This document shows positions 21,728-33,570 of a stretch of 64,000 nt of DNA, one piece after another; the first letter of the stretch is position 1, and every line of letters begins with the position of its first letter. The position numbers were made by a program, and so were the translations under genes. The stretch is from Choristoneura fumiferana (lineage: Eukaryota > Arthropoda > Insecta > Lepidoptera > Tortricidae), in the NCBI RefSeq assembly GCF_025370935.1, contig NC_133485.1, forward strand, positions 6,229,970-6,293,969, given 5' to 3'. The notes under the pieces were generated by a model. That model had not been told where the DNA came from, ran no database searches, and was given only the letters and a program-made list of their open reading frames with translations.

Positions 21728-22050
21728 AAGGAGTATGACATAGAGAGGACGGAAGCTGGAGGATAAGAAAGAATAGGGAAATTGAAGACCTGGTATCTGA
21801 GCCCAAGGAGCTCAGACTCCGGTGGCTCGGGCACGTAGAAATGTTGGGAGAGGATCGAGCCGTGAAGAGAGCATACTTGGGACGACAGAGTGGTCGGTTG
21901 TTCGTCCCAGGTACATCTGGAGGGACGAGGTCCTGATAGACCTTTTGGACCTCGGGGTCAAAGGCGGGCAAAAGCTGGCTTAAGATCGCAAAGCGTGGCG
22001 TGATCTGGTGTTGGAGGCCAAGACCCACTGGGCCACTGCGCCCTGATAGT
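21728..22050 (+). pseudogene. Non-LTR retrotransposon C-terminal remnant
   Basis: Frames on the + strand read NREIEDLVSEPKELRLRWLG HVE, DRAVKRAYLGRQSGR, then after a frameshift RPRYIWRDEVLIDLLDLGV and AWRDLVLEAKTHW before tandem stops. This is the post-RT region of a LINE polyprotein (LRWLGHVxRM, VKRAYLGRPxGRR and KTH motifs by recall). At least one frameshift and an internal stop show it is dead. Confidence 0.7.
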
Positions 22051-22978
22051 AAGTACGACACGGGCCTCATTCCCGAACTTTATTTATCTTGCCATTTTTT
22101 GCCAAAAGAAAATTTATCCAATATCTTCTGATAATCTAGCTATCAATTACTTAGTGTGAGTTATTAGTGTGATAGTTGGAGATTGAGAAGGACAAAGGAT
22201 AATTTCATATAAAGGAATTCTTTGTAGATAAAGTCGTGAGCAACAGCTAGTTAAAAATAAGAAGTAGTTGGTATACGATGTTATACATTGGTAGATACAT
22301 CAAACAAAATTATTCATATGCAGACACTTGACTTCATGTTTTGCGTTTCCGTAAAAAAACTACAGAAGAGATGCTGCGCATATATTCGCAAATATGACGA
22401 TGTGAAGTGCCAACGTTATGCTATGAAGAACAATATTTTTTCGCAAAACTGAAACATTATGTATGGAGGACTCGTAAAAACAAATGGGGCGAAAACGTGT
22501 CGTTACAATAATGCTTATGGTGCTGTAAATGCAAGCTGTGAAGTTTATTTGTATAGTCGACCAAGTAAGGACTTTACCACTTTTTACATAATACTGACAC
22601 CCGTAATTGAATCTCACCTGACGTAAAGTTATAGGTGTGGCCGAAAGTGACTCGACAGTAAATTTTCGATATCAGAAAAAACCATGTGCTGTTTGTTATG
22701 TTGCCATGTAAATTATAATTTTACTGGCGGCGTAAGAACTAGATTAACTAAGTAAAGCCTGACCAAAAATATATGACTAATTTCTTACACTGGCATTAAC
22801 TTTAATGATTGTCAGTGACACTGTAGCGGTTTCTTTGAACAATAACAAAAAATGCCCAAAACGTTTAGTAGTCAACAACGGATCATTGTAAATAATGTTT
22901 ACAATAAACTACTGAAAAAAAAACGCTTGGGGAATGAAACTATTTCACTACAAAACCTTTCCAAATTAACATCAGAGC
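22051..22978. other. Unassigned stretch
   Basis: No supported gene or strong repeat. Confidence 0.4.
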
Positions 22979-23101
22979 TAACAGGTAAACGTTGTAGACA
23001 AGTCAAGATGTCATTGTTCCGACTATACTGAACTATTGCCATATAAATAGGAACAATAGCGCCCTCTTGACAATAGTCATATATTTTTGGTTTACCTGTA
23101 C
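22979..23101. mobile_element. Imperfect foldback MITE
   Basis: ACAGGTAAAC at the left mirrors GTTTACCTGT at the right; inner arms GTCAAGATGTCATTGTTCC and GGAACAATAGCGCCCTCTTGAC pair imperfectly. It explains the 82-codon open frame on the - strand. Confidence 0.5.
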
Positions 23102-23527
23102 TTGTCTCGGTTTTACAGGGGGAGCTAAAAAGTTGTGATTTTTTCACATGCCTAATTTTGTGAACTTACTAGCTATTTATGGTTCTTGCTAGAACAATAT
23201 TATTAAAGTTTTGAATATATTTGTTTATTAGCAGCCAAAACATAACGTATAAGCGTATACTTTAACTGTGAATTAAGGAATATTCTACAGCTCTGAATAA
23301 TGGTTTTTCTGTCAATACGTTTCTGTGGCCCTAACTTTTTGCTAGGTTACTAAAACGAATTTCACCAATTTCAAGTCAAAATTCACTCCTCTGATTCTGC
23401 ATTAAGTTAAGGATAAGGATTTAAAGTTACAAAAACCAGGTTAATTCGTTTTCAAAACTAGACTCAGTAAGAAAGTAAAAATATTTCAATTAATATGTAT
23501 TAATAGTAGATTGATAACCAAGGGTGG

Positions 23528-23626
23528 AAAGTGACCCATTTCACTCGAGATATTTCTGGCGTTCAAACGAAGTGAGAGCGCCAATAGTTCGAGGGGAAAT
23601 GGGTAATTTCACCCGAGTTAGACACT
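23528..23626. repeat. Small foldback repeat
   Basis: GTGACCCATTTCACTCGAG and TTCGAGGGGAAATGGGTAAT TTCAC form imperfect arms around GTTCAAACGAAGTGAGAGCG. Probably a MITE fragment. Confidence 0.45.
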
Positions 23627-23771
23627 CTACTATTCATTTCGACTGTGAGGAAAGTAAAATACTTACTGCAAAAAAAGAGAATAATAATACATTGAATTTA
23701 CTTATATCCAACCTCCAACGGAACCTTTTCGACTAGCCACTTGCCATGGCTGACTATAAAAAAATCGATTT

Positions 23772-24024
23772 GGTCACGACCAAGGAGCTTATATACCTAC
23801 AAAACTGGAGGTTGAACGCCGAACTAAAAAGATTGATCTTTATTACTTATTTATATATTCCATCTCTTTCTTTCACATTTCACGAATGACTTCCATCTCT
23901 TTCTTAACCTAACTGAAGAAAGAGATGGAATATGTTCGTGATGTATTAAAGATCTAATTTCTTGTTTCAAACGGATGTTCGGCGTTCAACCTCCAGTGTT
24001 GTATATAAGCTCCTTGGTCACGAC
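23772..24024. mobile_element. Foldback MITE, long arms
   Basis: CCAAGGAGCTTATATACCTA and CTGGAGGTTGAACGCCGAAC pair with GTTCGGCGTTCAACCTCCAG and TATATAAGCTCCTTGG. A second inner pair, ATATTCCATCTCTTTCTTTC with GAAGAAAGAGATGGAATAT, continues the hairpin. About 250 bp, non-coding. Confidence 0.75.
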
Positions 24025-25618
24025 GTGTATCTAGATGGCCATGCCGAAACGTGAAAAAAAAGTATTAGTGACGTAACTCGATTATCTTCGACAACGTGGC
24101 CCTAGAGATGAAAACGCAATTTTCCACCCGGCTATCTTACCCATGAAAATTAATCTTTCCGAACAGGAGAGAAGAAAAAGAATTAGTAGCGCATGTGTTT
24201 GTACATACATCACGTTACTATAAACCTAGGACGCTTCTTAAAACGTATCTAGGACACCCCAAAAAGCATCGATGTCCCGGAAAAGGAAAGTTGCCAACCC
24301 TCTGCTCAAAAAATATACGGTGGAGGCATAGAATAGATATGGTGTAGATAACCGGGACAGTAGTATCCCTTGTGGTAAAATTATGATATGCGTTATCTAG
24401 GCTAGTACTTACTCATTGAAATTGTTATTGATTTTATTCGAATCTCAATGGTAGCTGATAACCAAAAATGTGAACTCCGAGTGTTTCAGTTAAATACAAC
24501 TTTACGTAATAAAAATAGGGCTCCTTATTGATTGATTGCTGAACCAAAGACGTAATAGTTTATTAATCTACCTATTGAGTGCAGTGTAAAGGATTAATTA
24601 AAAACAAGTGTTGATAAAATAATGAAAACATTACCTACGAGTCATAACAAAATTAATTAAAATGTCTAGACTGTTGCTGGTTATTTTGAGGCACTTTTCT
24701 TTAACTTAGTAGGTACAAGTTATACCTACTGCAAAAATGGAACAACATCAAAAATATGTGCACTTTGCAAATAAAATTGACTACGGGCGTTTGAGGATAA
24801 CTTACCTATAAATACATTATTAAACGTCACTAAGTATTTAATTCTAAACAATTTGATCGAAATTCGTCCGTGTTTGCCCTCAAATAAATATTAACTATTT
24901 TTTACCGGTTCAAATAATTAATAAACTAGAATTACCTGCTAATTCCAACGTATCTATTTCCATGTCGACCGCATGCTTCAAATTCTTCATTCAACACCAA
25001 TTTTCGGCATTTCAACAGTAACTTTTCACCACAATCACTTTAATTTTAAATTCCACAGAATTTATTACTGGCCGCACATAAAACAAAATATCATTTTTAA
25101 CTTTCAGCGTTAGATTTTTAAATTTGGAGTGACATAAAGCGCGGTGCACACGATGGGTCGCGGTAGCCGCGTTGTTCTAACAGTTTATCAAGTCGGACTC
25201 GCTTGGCTATATCGCCGACTGGGTAACGCGTTATCGCCTCTGTCATATGATATACTCGTAAACAATACGGCAGCGGAGCTCAACAAACCATGTGGATAAC
25301 CTTACGTCGTTATATTGAGTTACAGTTTAGCGCAGATATATCGATTTAAATCTTTATTAAGCTAATAATGTGCCATCATTTTGTTGACACCATAAATTCA
25401 GCTATGTAAATAAACTATAATATTTGGTCAGATTTTGTAACGGTAATAAATTTGGGCTTAGTTAGTAAGAAGGGTATTTGACATTGAAATGTTGCTTTCT
25501 TTTCCACCACGAAACAGTAAAACATTGTATTGACTTTGTTTTTACACAGTGCAAGATTACGAGTATTTATTGCTTCACCTAAGTTTTAAGTTTGCACTCT
25601 CAATTGTGCGTACCTAAT
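24025..25618. other. Unassigned stretch
   Basis: No supported gene or repeat in about 1.6 kb; AT-rich with scattered short open frames. Confidence 0.45.
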
Positions 25619-26039
25619 GAGGGCTATCGCGTATAAATTCACCACTAGAGGCGCTAGTGTAGCATGAGGTCTCCGAAATGTCAAATCTCATAGTTTTTGG
25701 GTGAGCAACGCGGGTTTATTTATAATTAGAATAATTTTGTGAATATTTTGAAATACCTGAAATTAATTATGGCAAATATGCGTTCCGGGGCAATTAATGT
25801 CTGTGTTTTGAGACAGTTTTGTCTTTCGGAAACCTTTTTCCTTCCTTTTTTCCGAACAAAACGGGGACTATGCAACACTGTGGCATGCTTGATATATTTA
25901 TGGTACGGTTTTAATGTGTATTAAATATGATTTTAATCTAAACTTTGTTTTCACGCCCGTAACAACAGACTTTGAAAGCCATACTTAAAAACCTCACGCA
26001 ACAGTGCGCCATCTAGTGAGACAAAAAACGATAGCCCTC
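25619..26039 (+). mobile_element. GAGGGCTATCG-ended DNA element, copy A
   Basis: 421 bp with ends GAGGGCTATCG and CGATAGCCCTC and imperfect inverted repeats of about 50 bp (CACTAGAGGCGCTAG and CGCCATCTAGTGAG in the ends). An inverted second copy is at 51548-51964. Both contain a short open frame starting MNILxYLKLIMANMRSGA, but an indel near 25846 puts the copies in different frames, so it is probably non-coding. No clear target duplication. Confidence 0.75.
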
Positions 26040-27565
26040 TTTGCGTACAGTGTCTTTTATTGTGTCACATGACAAACAATAATTTGCGATATTTTTTTTT
26101 CTAATGAAACGTGATAAATATCACAAAGACCCTGGTTAAGCGTATATATTTTGTCATTATAGAAAAATATGCAAACAAGTAGTTACCGAAAAACACCACG
26201 ATTCACATACCTTAAAGTGCCATACCTTTATGAGGTTTAACTCTTTTTACTTTTATTAATTATTGTATTGTACATGTTTGACGTGAATGAAGTACAGTAT
26301 AGAATACGTATTCTATAAAAAAAATCAAGACAAATGTCTATTTATGTGCGAGATCTACATAATAGGTACCTGTGCTGTTCAAACGATAGTCTGTGATAGA
26401 TGTCGGATAGACTGTGGTCCCTTAATAATAGGGACCTCTTTGAACCCTTTGGGTATGGAACCCTAAAAAACAAAATTTAACAAGCAAGGTTGCAGACAAA
26501 AGTAAACAAGGGAGTACGTTATATGTTTTAATTAAAGAGAAAAACATAATGGAGAATGATAACGATCAAAGAGATATTTACGCTATCGCGATAAAACCAT
26601 TCTTGATAACACGATAACAAAAGTGACGTGTTATTTTGTCTGATTTATGTTTATCTACCCGATCCATTATTAAATTGAGGTGTAGTGGGATCGTTAAGTC
26701 AGCAATCTTTCGCCACTGGCTTCAAGTTACTGTCATCTGTCATACATGCAACGAGTAATGTTTGGTGCAATGAGATCCTCACCTACAAATGCTCTTCAAA
26801 TTGAGTATGTCTTCCCACTCTTTTTTTTATTTGGAGGCAATAAAATTCGTCTCTGGGTCATTATTCGGGCATTTATTTTATTTGAATTACGTGGGCTGGG
26901 CACATATTTGTTAACATGGTAGAAGATTCTGTTACAGTTTCCAGGTTATCTAGCAGAAGTACAGGATGTCTAATAATAATTGAAAATATCATCAAGTTCT
27001 ACAGCCCATTCATAATAAAATTGAGGCGGATGAAGCGCTCCTCGAATAATGACCCTCTAATAAGTACCTACCTAACGTATGCTATCAGAATCATGCAATA
27101 TTCTTCTCACCCTTTAGTTTCTAAGCTTCACTCTCTTTTGAAATAATCTCTTCCTCCCTTTACTGGTCACACGAGGATCTCCCCTATTTGGTCAATTCTT
27201 CAATGTCCTTATTTTAAATACGAATGAAAAAAATCCTCTTTTTGAAACCCCTTATGATGTTATGATGACGCAACTCGTTCAGGCTGTATTGCCCAGGTCA
27301 GGACTTAGTGTCCTTTCGTTTCACCATGTAATTTAATTTTATTGTTAATTTTAGTCGTATCACTGTAAGATGGTGCACTGAACTAATGGAACCAAATAAA
27401 TCTTACAGGTTTACTATCCAGCACTATCACTGAAAATAACAGTAACTAAGCGATATACAATAGCGATATTTCTTATCCCGGTTTCAAATTTTGCCGGTCA
27501 TAGCCTGAAAAGCCGCGATGGATCACAGGCCTAGTCAAGAGGCCGTGTGGTCTAAAGCCGAGTTG
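26040..27565. other. Unassigned stretch
   Basis: No supported gene. GGGTATGGAACCCTAAAAAA at 26450 looks like the end of a decayed GGTTCCGTA element. Confidence 0.4.
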
Positions 27566-27660
27566 AAATCGTGCAACTTGCATTACATTACGAGGCCGTA
27601 AAGCCAACGAGTTTGTAGTGGTCAATCGAGCGCCGCAATGTAATGCAACTTGCACGATTT
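27566..27660. mobile_element. Foldback MITE
   Basis: AAATCGTGCAACTTGCATTA CATT pairs with AATGTAATGCAACTTGCACG ATTT as perfect 24-bp arms around a ~47-base loop containing GAGGCCGTAAAGCC. Confidence 0.7.
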
Positions 27661-28270
27661 TTCTTGCAAGTGTAAACTGGGCTTAACGCGCTGACGTTCG
27701 CTATCGTATTCTTCATCTCTTACTACCCTTGTCTTAACCATGTGACAGAAAGAAACGGTGAAAACGATTGTGATTCCTAGTGCGTTAGACAAAAAGGCCT
27801 CTGGTTAGGGGTGGTAAACTGTCTCAGTAGTCAAGCCCTAAGCCGCACATATTTATCTGTCGTGTTGTATAGTGATGCTCTTTGTCACTCTCCCTCTCTA
27901 TAGCTTATGATGCGACACAACACACGCTTTCACACGAACGCAACTATATAAAATGTATGAAACACAGAAAAAAGTGAATGTGGCTTAACCCCCCTGTGGG
28001 ACTTCTTCCGAAAAATTACTTTGCTATTCGAGAGGGGTTCAAGAACAGTAGGCATGAAGTGATGCAACAGACAATCATTTTTATATCATAATAACGTGTC
28101 TAAAGTTCAGTGATGTAATAGCCATGAGAAGCTACTTTTGAGAGTAATAAAACGGAATCATTGAATAATATTAAAAAAATACGAAATCCCAGATATTAGG
28201 TACGATACGATAATGTGAGTTTAAATCCATTTATTTGCTACATAACGTTTTAAACTTTCGTCTCACTCAT
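27661..28270. other. Unassigned stretch
   Basis: No supported gene or repeat. Confidence 0.4.
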
Positions 28271-28370
28271 AGTCAAAATACCACAAACGGGACTTATGAC
28301 GCTATTATTACACAAGTAATATTTACCTCGACGTAATAGCGTGATAAGTCCCGTTTGTGGTATTTTGACT
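28271..28370. mobile_element. Foldback MITE (GGGACTTATCACGC family)
   Basis: AGTCAAAATACCACAAACGG GACTTATGACGCTATTA pairs with TAATAGCGTGATAAGTCCCG TTTGTGGTATTTTGACT. A single arm recurs at 62690-62714, and GTAATATTTACCTC recurs at 60078. Confidence 0.75.
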
Positions 28371-29072
28371 ATTTGCTACATCTTTAGATATTGACTGGGA
28401 AACTCCGTAGTATAATATCTTTACAGGATCCATATATTATGCTCCTAATGTTTGATAAAATACGTATCGGAAAGGCAATGTGCTTAAATGCTGCCACGAG
28501 GGAAATTCCTGTCGACGAGGTTAAGCTGCGGTTACGATAAATTTAACGTTAAAAAACTTTGTGAGAAGTTTCTTTGAGCCCTTGGGTCCAGCTATTGCTC
28601 GAAAAGGTGCATGTATATAAACATCACACGAAGTTAGTGAAAGTGTGGGTAAAATAAGGCGGCACAAACTCCCAAAATAAATAGCATAGGTACTTAAATG
28701 ACAAAGTTTGTGAAGACGTTTGAATGTTTAATGCTTAATCATGCAATAACAGCTGCACGGATTACGATGAAACTTGGCCCGCAAAAGGCAAAGATCTGGA
28801 TATCATCCTGATAATGCGTTCCCGTGGGATAATATTTTAATTTTAAATAAGAATAAAAGGCGTCCAAAAACTTTGAAGTACTACTTCGGCAACCAAGATG
28901 AAGTGATAACTTCGTCTGCAAACAATAGATGACGCTGTACGAGCGAACTTTGTGCTTTTTTTCAGACCAAACTCTAAGACAAGTTGCCAAGGAATCAAGA
29001 ATCATGTAGGTAAACGGAATTATATATTTCTAATCGCAAAAATAACAACTGTTGTGTTCAATACCCGAACAC
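28371..29072. other. Unassigned stretch
   Basis: No supported gene; the 88-codon open frame on the - strand (28739-29005) has no recognisable features. Confidence 0.4.
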
Positions 29073-29084
29073 AACAGTTCAGTT

Positions 29085-29639
29085 TTTTTTTTTTTTATGT
29101 AGCCTGTATTATGTCCCACTGCTGGGCAAAGGCCTCCCCTTTTCTCCGCCACTCTTCCCTGTCCTGGGCATGCACCTGCCAATCGAGCTGAAAAGCGCTC
29201 AGATCGTCCCGCCATCTCCTCTTAAGTCTGCCTCTGCTCCTATGCCCATCCCTCGGATCCCATTCGGTTACGATCCGTGCCCATCGGTTCGGGTGCATGC
29301 GGCAGACATGTCCGGCCCAGTCCCACTTCAGCTTGGCGGTCTTGACACCCACATCTGTGATACGAGTTTTAGAGCGCAGTATCGTGTTTCTGATTCGATC
29401 AGTTCTTCGAACACCCAGATTACTGCGCTCCATTGCTCGTTGGCAAACCTTGAGCCTGGACTTTTGAGCTTCAGTCAATAACCAAGTCTGTGCGCCGTAG
29501 GTTAAAATGGGAAGAATACACATGTCGACGAGTTTGCGCTTAAGTGACAGAGGAAGTTTGCCCTTCATTAGCGTCTTCATGGACCAGAAGCTCTTCCAGG
29601 CATTATCGATACGCCTATCGATTTCTCTTGACTGCCTGT
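29085..29639 (-). pseudogene. 5'-truncated LINE with poly(A) and target duplication
   Basis: The - strand encodes at least 180 uninterrupted residues from the C-terminal part of a non-LTR reverse transcriptase polyprotein. It starts mid-protein at SREIDRRIDNAWKSFW and contains LPILTYGAQTWLL, the typical region just after the RT core. KLKWDWAGHVCRM and RWRDDLSAF follow, then a final EAFAQQWD. The frame closes just before a run of about 12 T (29085-29096), the poly(A) tail. AACAGTTCAGTT flanks it exactly at 29073-29084 and 29640-29651. The clean frame and perfect 12-bp duplication show a young insertion. It lacks the endonuclease and RT catalytic domains, so it is dead on arrival. Confidence 0.9.
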
Positions 29640-29651
29640 AACAGTTCAGTT

Positions 29652-30134
29652 ATTTTAGTAAATTTTATTTGCCGTTTTAAATATTCTGAATATTTCCCTT
29701 GTACCTTATGTATTCTATAGAGGGAAAAGTCGAGGGTTAAAGCTACTTCATTATATTAGTATTAAGTATTATTTATTATTATTATTGTAATGCGTCCTGG
29801 TTTCTTTCTAACCAGAAACATTTCGCCATTTTACATTATTTAATGGAAGCCAGTTGTTTAAAACCAACGTTTGAAGCCAAAACAAAGGTTCGTTAAGGTT
29901 TGCCGCTTCGTTTAACTTTATCAATCGTTACTTTTCTCTAGATTGAGTGAACCGAAGCTCGGTTCAGTTAAAGTTAAACAAACGGGGACCAAACTTAGCT
30001 TGAAAGTTGCAAATTATTGTCGTCCAAAATAAAATTAGTGACTTAAGTGAAAAGCTGACTAAGTGTGTAAGTAATATGGTAGGTAATAAAATAAGTGAAT
30101 TTACAGTTAAAATTGTAGTATAATTGTATTTATG
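29652..30134. other. Unassigned stretch
   Basis: No supported gene or repeat. Confidence 0.4.
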
Positions 30135-30230
30135 TTATTAGGCGACAGGCTTGCTAGCCTGTCCTGTTACTATTGTACCGTTTTTTGTCAAATTTAAAAC
30201 CTAAAATTGCTAAAAGTGGCATTATGTAAA
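30135..30230 (-). repeat. Fragment of GCTAGCCTGTC repeat
   Basis: GGCGACAGGCTTGCTAGCCT followed by TACTATTGTACCGTTTT is the reverse complement of 40065-40112 (AAAACGGTACAATAGTGACA, GCTAGCCTGTCGCC). Confidence 0.65.
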
Positions 30231-30499
30231 TCAAATTCAAAATATTCCAGTTAAGATAGAACATAAAAGTAAGTTTACACACTCTCAATGAGGATTCAGT
30301 TTACGCTGCGTAGACGAAAATGTACACCACGGCTTATTCCCTTTAAATACAATTGTCCTTATTAAGTATTCTGTTAACCGGATTATACTAGATAAGCAAG
30401 TGAGCCGGGCAGTCGCTATGACGAAATAATACCCATTTTTTCACTGCATCGAAACAATTACGAAATTAATTATATTTATTTTTAACCTCTGACGCAAAA

Positions 30500-30600
30500 A
30501 GAGCGGTGTTATAAGTTTGACACCAATGTCTGTCTGTCTGTGGCATCATAGCTCTCAAACAGATAAACCGATTTTGATGCGGTTTTTACATAAAAGTGAG
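30500..30600 (+). repeat. Dispersed repeat fragment
   Basis: GCAAAAAGAGCGGTGTTATA, TGTCTGTCTGTCTGTGGCAT and AAACCGATTTTGATGCGG are the landmarks of a lepidopteran repeat that I recall; this is a partial copy. Confidence 0.45.
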
Positions 30601-30664
30601 TTTCTTTGCGGTGGCTCTTAGCTATTTTTCATTAAAAGATCATCTGCGGGTATTTCAACTTCCA

Positions 30665-30771
30665 CCCTCAACCATCATCATCATCATCACTAACATCATC
30701 ACCATCACCACAATCATCATGACTATCATCATCATCCTCACCATCATCATTATCACCATCATCATCATTTT
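30665..30771. repeat. CAT/ATC microsatellite
   Basis: About 100 bp of imperfect CAT repeats, on the other strand TGATGA, the tail type of RTE-like LINEs. It is followed by GAGAAAAGCTCTATACAAGC (30773-30792), a fragment of the repeat at 44511. Confidence 0.7.
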
Positions 30772-31083
30772 TGAGAAAAGCTCTATACAAGCCTCATCGT
30801 CCAGGATGGCTTATACTTACCTACTGGTCTCTGCAGTAATGTACTAATTTCCACATTTACCATGTTTACCGATATTATTTATAATGTTTATCGTACATTA
30901 CGTCGACACTGCCGCATGCGCGAATGGAGGTCGACTGATAAGCATGCCCACACCACGAGGTATTCATTTAGTTCGAACTATCGCATCTACGATAAGCATA
31001 GACAAGACAGAGAATACAATAAACACAGTGATAGCTATAAAATACCATACCATTACCATACCACCATACCACTACCATCATAG

Positions 31084-31123
31084 TTGTAAAATGTGACTCC
31101 TTATCATAGTCACATGTTACAAC
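31084..31123. repeat. Short hairpin
   Basis: GTTGTAAAATGTGAC and GTCACATGTTACAAC pair around a short loop. Function unknown; too short to call a gene. Confidence 0.4.
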
Positions 31124-31219
31124 TCCCATGGGAAGAGATGGGTGCGTCCCATTCAAAAACCGGACACGACTCGGACGATTTAATGATTTTATCTACACTC
31201 ATATTATAAAGCCTCGACC

Positions 31220-31429
31220 TGTTACAGATTCGTCATATTCCTAATTGATCATGTTTCTAACTGGTCATATTCCTGATTCGTCATTATATAGTCGAATGAA
31301 ATCGCAAACACGTGTTTACAGGATTAAGATAGGTTATTTTTAGACGATATTTTACTGAATAATATGACGAATCAGGAATATGCCGAATTAGGAATATTAC
31401 CAATTAGGAATACGATGAATCAGGAACAA
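31220..31429. mobile_element. Foldback element with arms made of 16-mer tandem repeats
   Basis: The left arm holds about four units like GTCATATTCCTRATT (31231-31290). The right arm holds four units like ATGACGAATCAGGAAT, ATGCCGAATTAGGAAT and ATTACCAATTAGGAAT (31362-31428). The arms are complementary over ~65 bp. The spacer includes AACACGTGTTTACAGG. Non-coding. Confidence 0.75.
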
Positions 31430-32650
31430 ATCGACTAGGCGCATCGCCATCTTTTTCTATTCCCATCCTATTACCATTACCACGTGACAAGCGGAAGTGG
31501 TGAAAATGAATGTGATTGAGATTGCGAGTACAGAACTATTGAAGATTGAGATTACCATCTCTCTCTTGCATTTTCGTATTTTTGATAGTATTCTACACTC
31601 TTCAAAACTTTCAATATAGGCATAGTACTATCTACAGTCAAATCAAAACATTAAATTTGTCTAGGGATAAAGAGTACATATCCCAAGACTTTTTTGATGT
31701 ATGTGACTATATAGGTACGTAGGTTTTAAATGTATAAGATGCGTCACGCTGTTTCCCAGGGGAAATCAATGAGACTCCAGCCTTCATTTCGATTACACCG
31801 CGATTTCCTAAACTGCTGGTTAATAAAGAATATAAATTTATATCGTGGCGAGAATAGGAAAATTTCCTTTTTGTGTTCAGGGGATTACCTATACTTAGTT
31901 GAAAAAAGCTTTAGACTTATGAAATAGTGAAAATTTTACTCATTTTACGCAGTTCATACGGAATAACCACTTACTCGTATTAGTATATGACCTGACCTGA
32001 CCTAAAACCTTACGGTTTAATTCGATCGATGCCAATACAGTCTGATTGACAATCGTCGTCCCTTGCATGGTGGGGACTACAAATGCAGAGTATTTCAACC
32101 CCTTCGCCATCACTCCACCCCACAGCTACCCACTACCCAACCAAATAGATCCCTCTGATGAACCATAGAACAATGGAATACCACTGTTGCTCGCGGCAAG
32201 CTAAGCCATTCAATATTGTAAATCAACACGTCACTGTTCCTTTGCTTCACAATTTAATCACATCCATTTGTCTAGTCGTGCATACTCTTTATTCTCCGCA
32301 TTAGCATTGACTGGTTAACCTATTCAATTATGATAATCTATTTGTGATTTCAGTGATGCGAAAACTAGATTTATATACTAACGTTGTTTACGCGGACGCC
32401 GAACCGATTAGATAGCGTTATGACATCACAGTGCACACATTTAACAAACTCGTAATCGTCTAGCGTATTAATCAAAAATCATAAATTTCTCGTGTTTTAA
32501 TGCTTAAGAACATTTTAATTCGACGATAAGATATTGGATTAGTCATGAGAAGCGGTCATACGATGACATAGAAGCTGATAATGCTCGGAATAACACCGGA
32601 AACGAGGTGAATTAAGAACCTCAGTGTAGGTTGCTTTGTGATCTAGTCTA
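31430..32650. other. Unassigned stretch
   Basis: No supported gene in about 1.2 kb. Confidence 0.4.
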
Positions 32651-32652
32651 GG

Positions 32653-32748
32653 GTATGTCACCGTTAGGAAGAAAAGTTCACGAGTGGCGACGTAGGTTCA
32701 TTTATGTTCTACGTGGGTATGTCGCCGTTAGGGAGAAAAGTTCACGAG
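32653..32748 (+). repeat. Two-copy tandem repeat, 64-bp period
   Basis: GTATGTCACCGTTAGGAAGA AAAGTTCACGAG at 32653 recurs with two changes at 32717. It leads directly into a LINE-like remnant. Confidence 0.6.
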
Positions 32749-32935
32749 GAACGTCCTCTAACAGGAAGACGCAGCATTGGCTGACTTCCACTAGGCGGAA
32801 TGACGACATCGCGAGAGTTATAGGAAGCCGGAGGATGCAGGTGGCAAGTTTTCATTCATTGTGGCATTCTAAAGAGGAGGCCTTAATTCAACATTACCTA
32901 GATGTCGTCTAGCCAATGATGATAATGGTGATCGT
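32749..32935 (+). pseudogene. Decayed RTE-like LINE C-terminus
   Basis: The frame reads RRNDDIARVIGSRRMQVA, SLWHSKEEALIQHYLDVV and then stops, followed by AATGATGATAATGGTGAT. Compare WSDDLVKIAGSRWM, EWRALGEAYVQQW and the TGATGA tail at 12081-12408. Heavily diverged. Confidence 0.5.
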
Positions 32936-33412
32936 TTTGCCTGTTCTCTGGTTACTGATTTTCCGTCAGGTTTATTTTTTAATCAACGTGGTATACCATA
33001 TACAGGTAATCATAAAAAGCAGATTTTCGACATGGTTCGTCTCAAGTACCTAAGGCAAAACAGCAATAATTTGTGGTACCTATTCCGATAATTTGGGCAG
33101 CGACAGATGGGAGATTACCTATTTGGAAGCACAAAAGTTCCGGAAACAATTCAAGTTACGAAGGAAGTTGACCAAATAATCGTACCTACATATCTAAGAG
33201 TGTGAGTTGTTTGTCACCGGCATGAGAGTTCAGAGAATAGCTGGGAAACTTATGACCTAAGATCATGGTCATAGTTATTTTAAGGAAAAATGTTTTAAAA
33301 TTCGTCGAGAAAAATATTTCATTGATGCCTTTTATAATAATGAAATTTAGGATTCTTAAGTAATAAATATACAAAATCAAGTCGATTGCGATGTATTTTG
33401 ATCTTTGTTAAA

Positions 33413-33447
33413 AGTGTGTGTGTGTGCGTGTGTCTGTGTGCGTGCAC
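33413..33447. repeat. GT-rich microsatellite
   Basis: GTGTGTGTGTGCGTGTGTCT followed by GTGTGCGTGC; simple-sequence DNA. Confidence 0.7.
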
Positions 33448-33519
33448 CTATCTCTACTTGCTTTATATAGAGGCCGTCTTCAATGAGCGTTTAATAGGCG
33501 ACCGAGCGAGCTCCACTCT

Positions 33520-33570
33520 AGACCATAATTATCATGGCTTACCATCAGGCGTCTGTGGTCAAACGCACAC
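33520..33570 (+). repeat. LINE 3'-end fragment
   Basis: CATGGCTTACCATCAGGCGT followed by CTGTGGTCAAACGC is a common lepidopteran LINE tail motif (compare CTTACCATCAGGAGACCC at 17306). Confidence 0.5.

Noticed and set aside
21726..22070. 114-codon - strand frame as a gene
   Set aside because: The + strand carries recognisable LINE polyprotein pieces; the - strand frame is a shadow.
25739..25924. Conserved small protein (MNILxYLKLIMANMRSGA) encoded by the GAGGGCTATCG elements
   Set aside because: The second copy diverges in frame after an indel, so the similarity is at DNA level.
29170..29481. 103-codon + strand frame
   Set aside because: Shadow of the - strand reverse transcriptase C-terminus.
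30665..30771. Isoleucine-rich coding repeat
   Set aside because: Simple CAT/ATC microsatellite, consistent with a reversed LINE tail.
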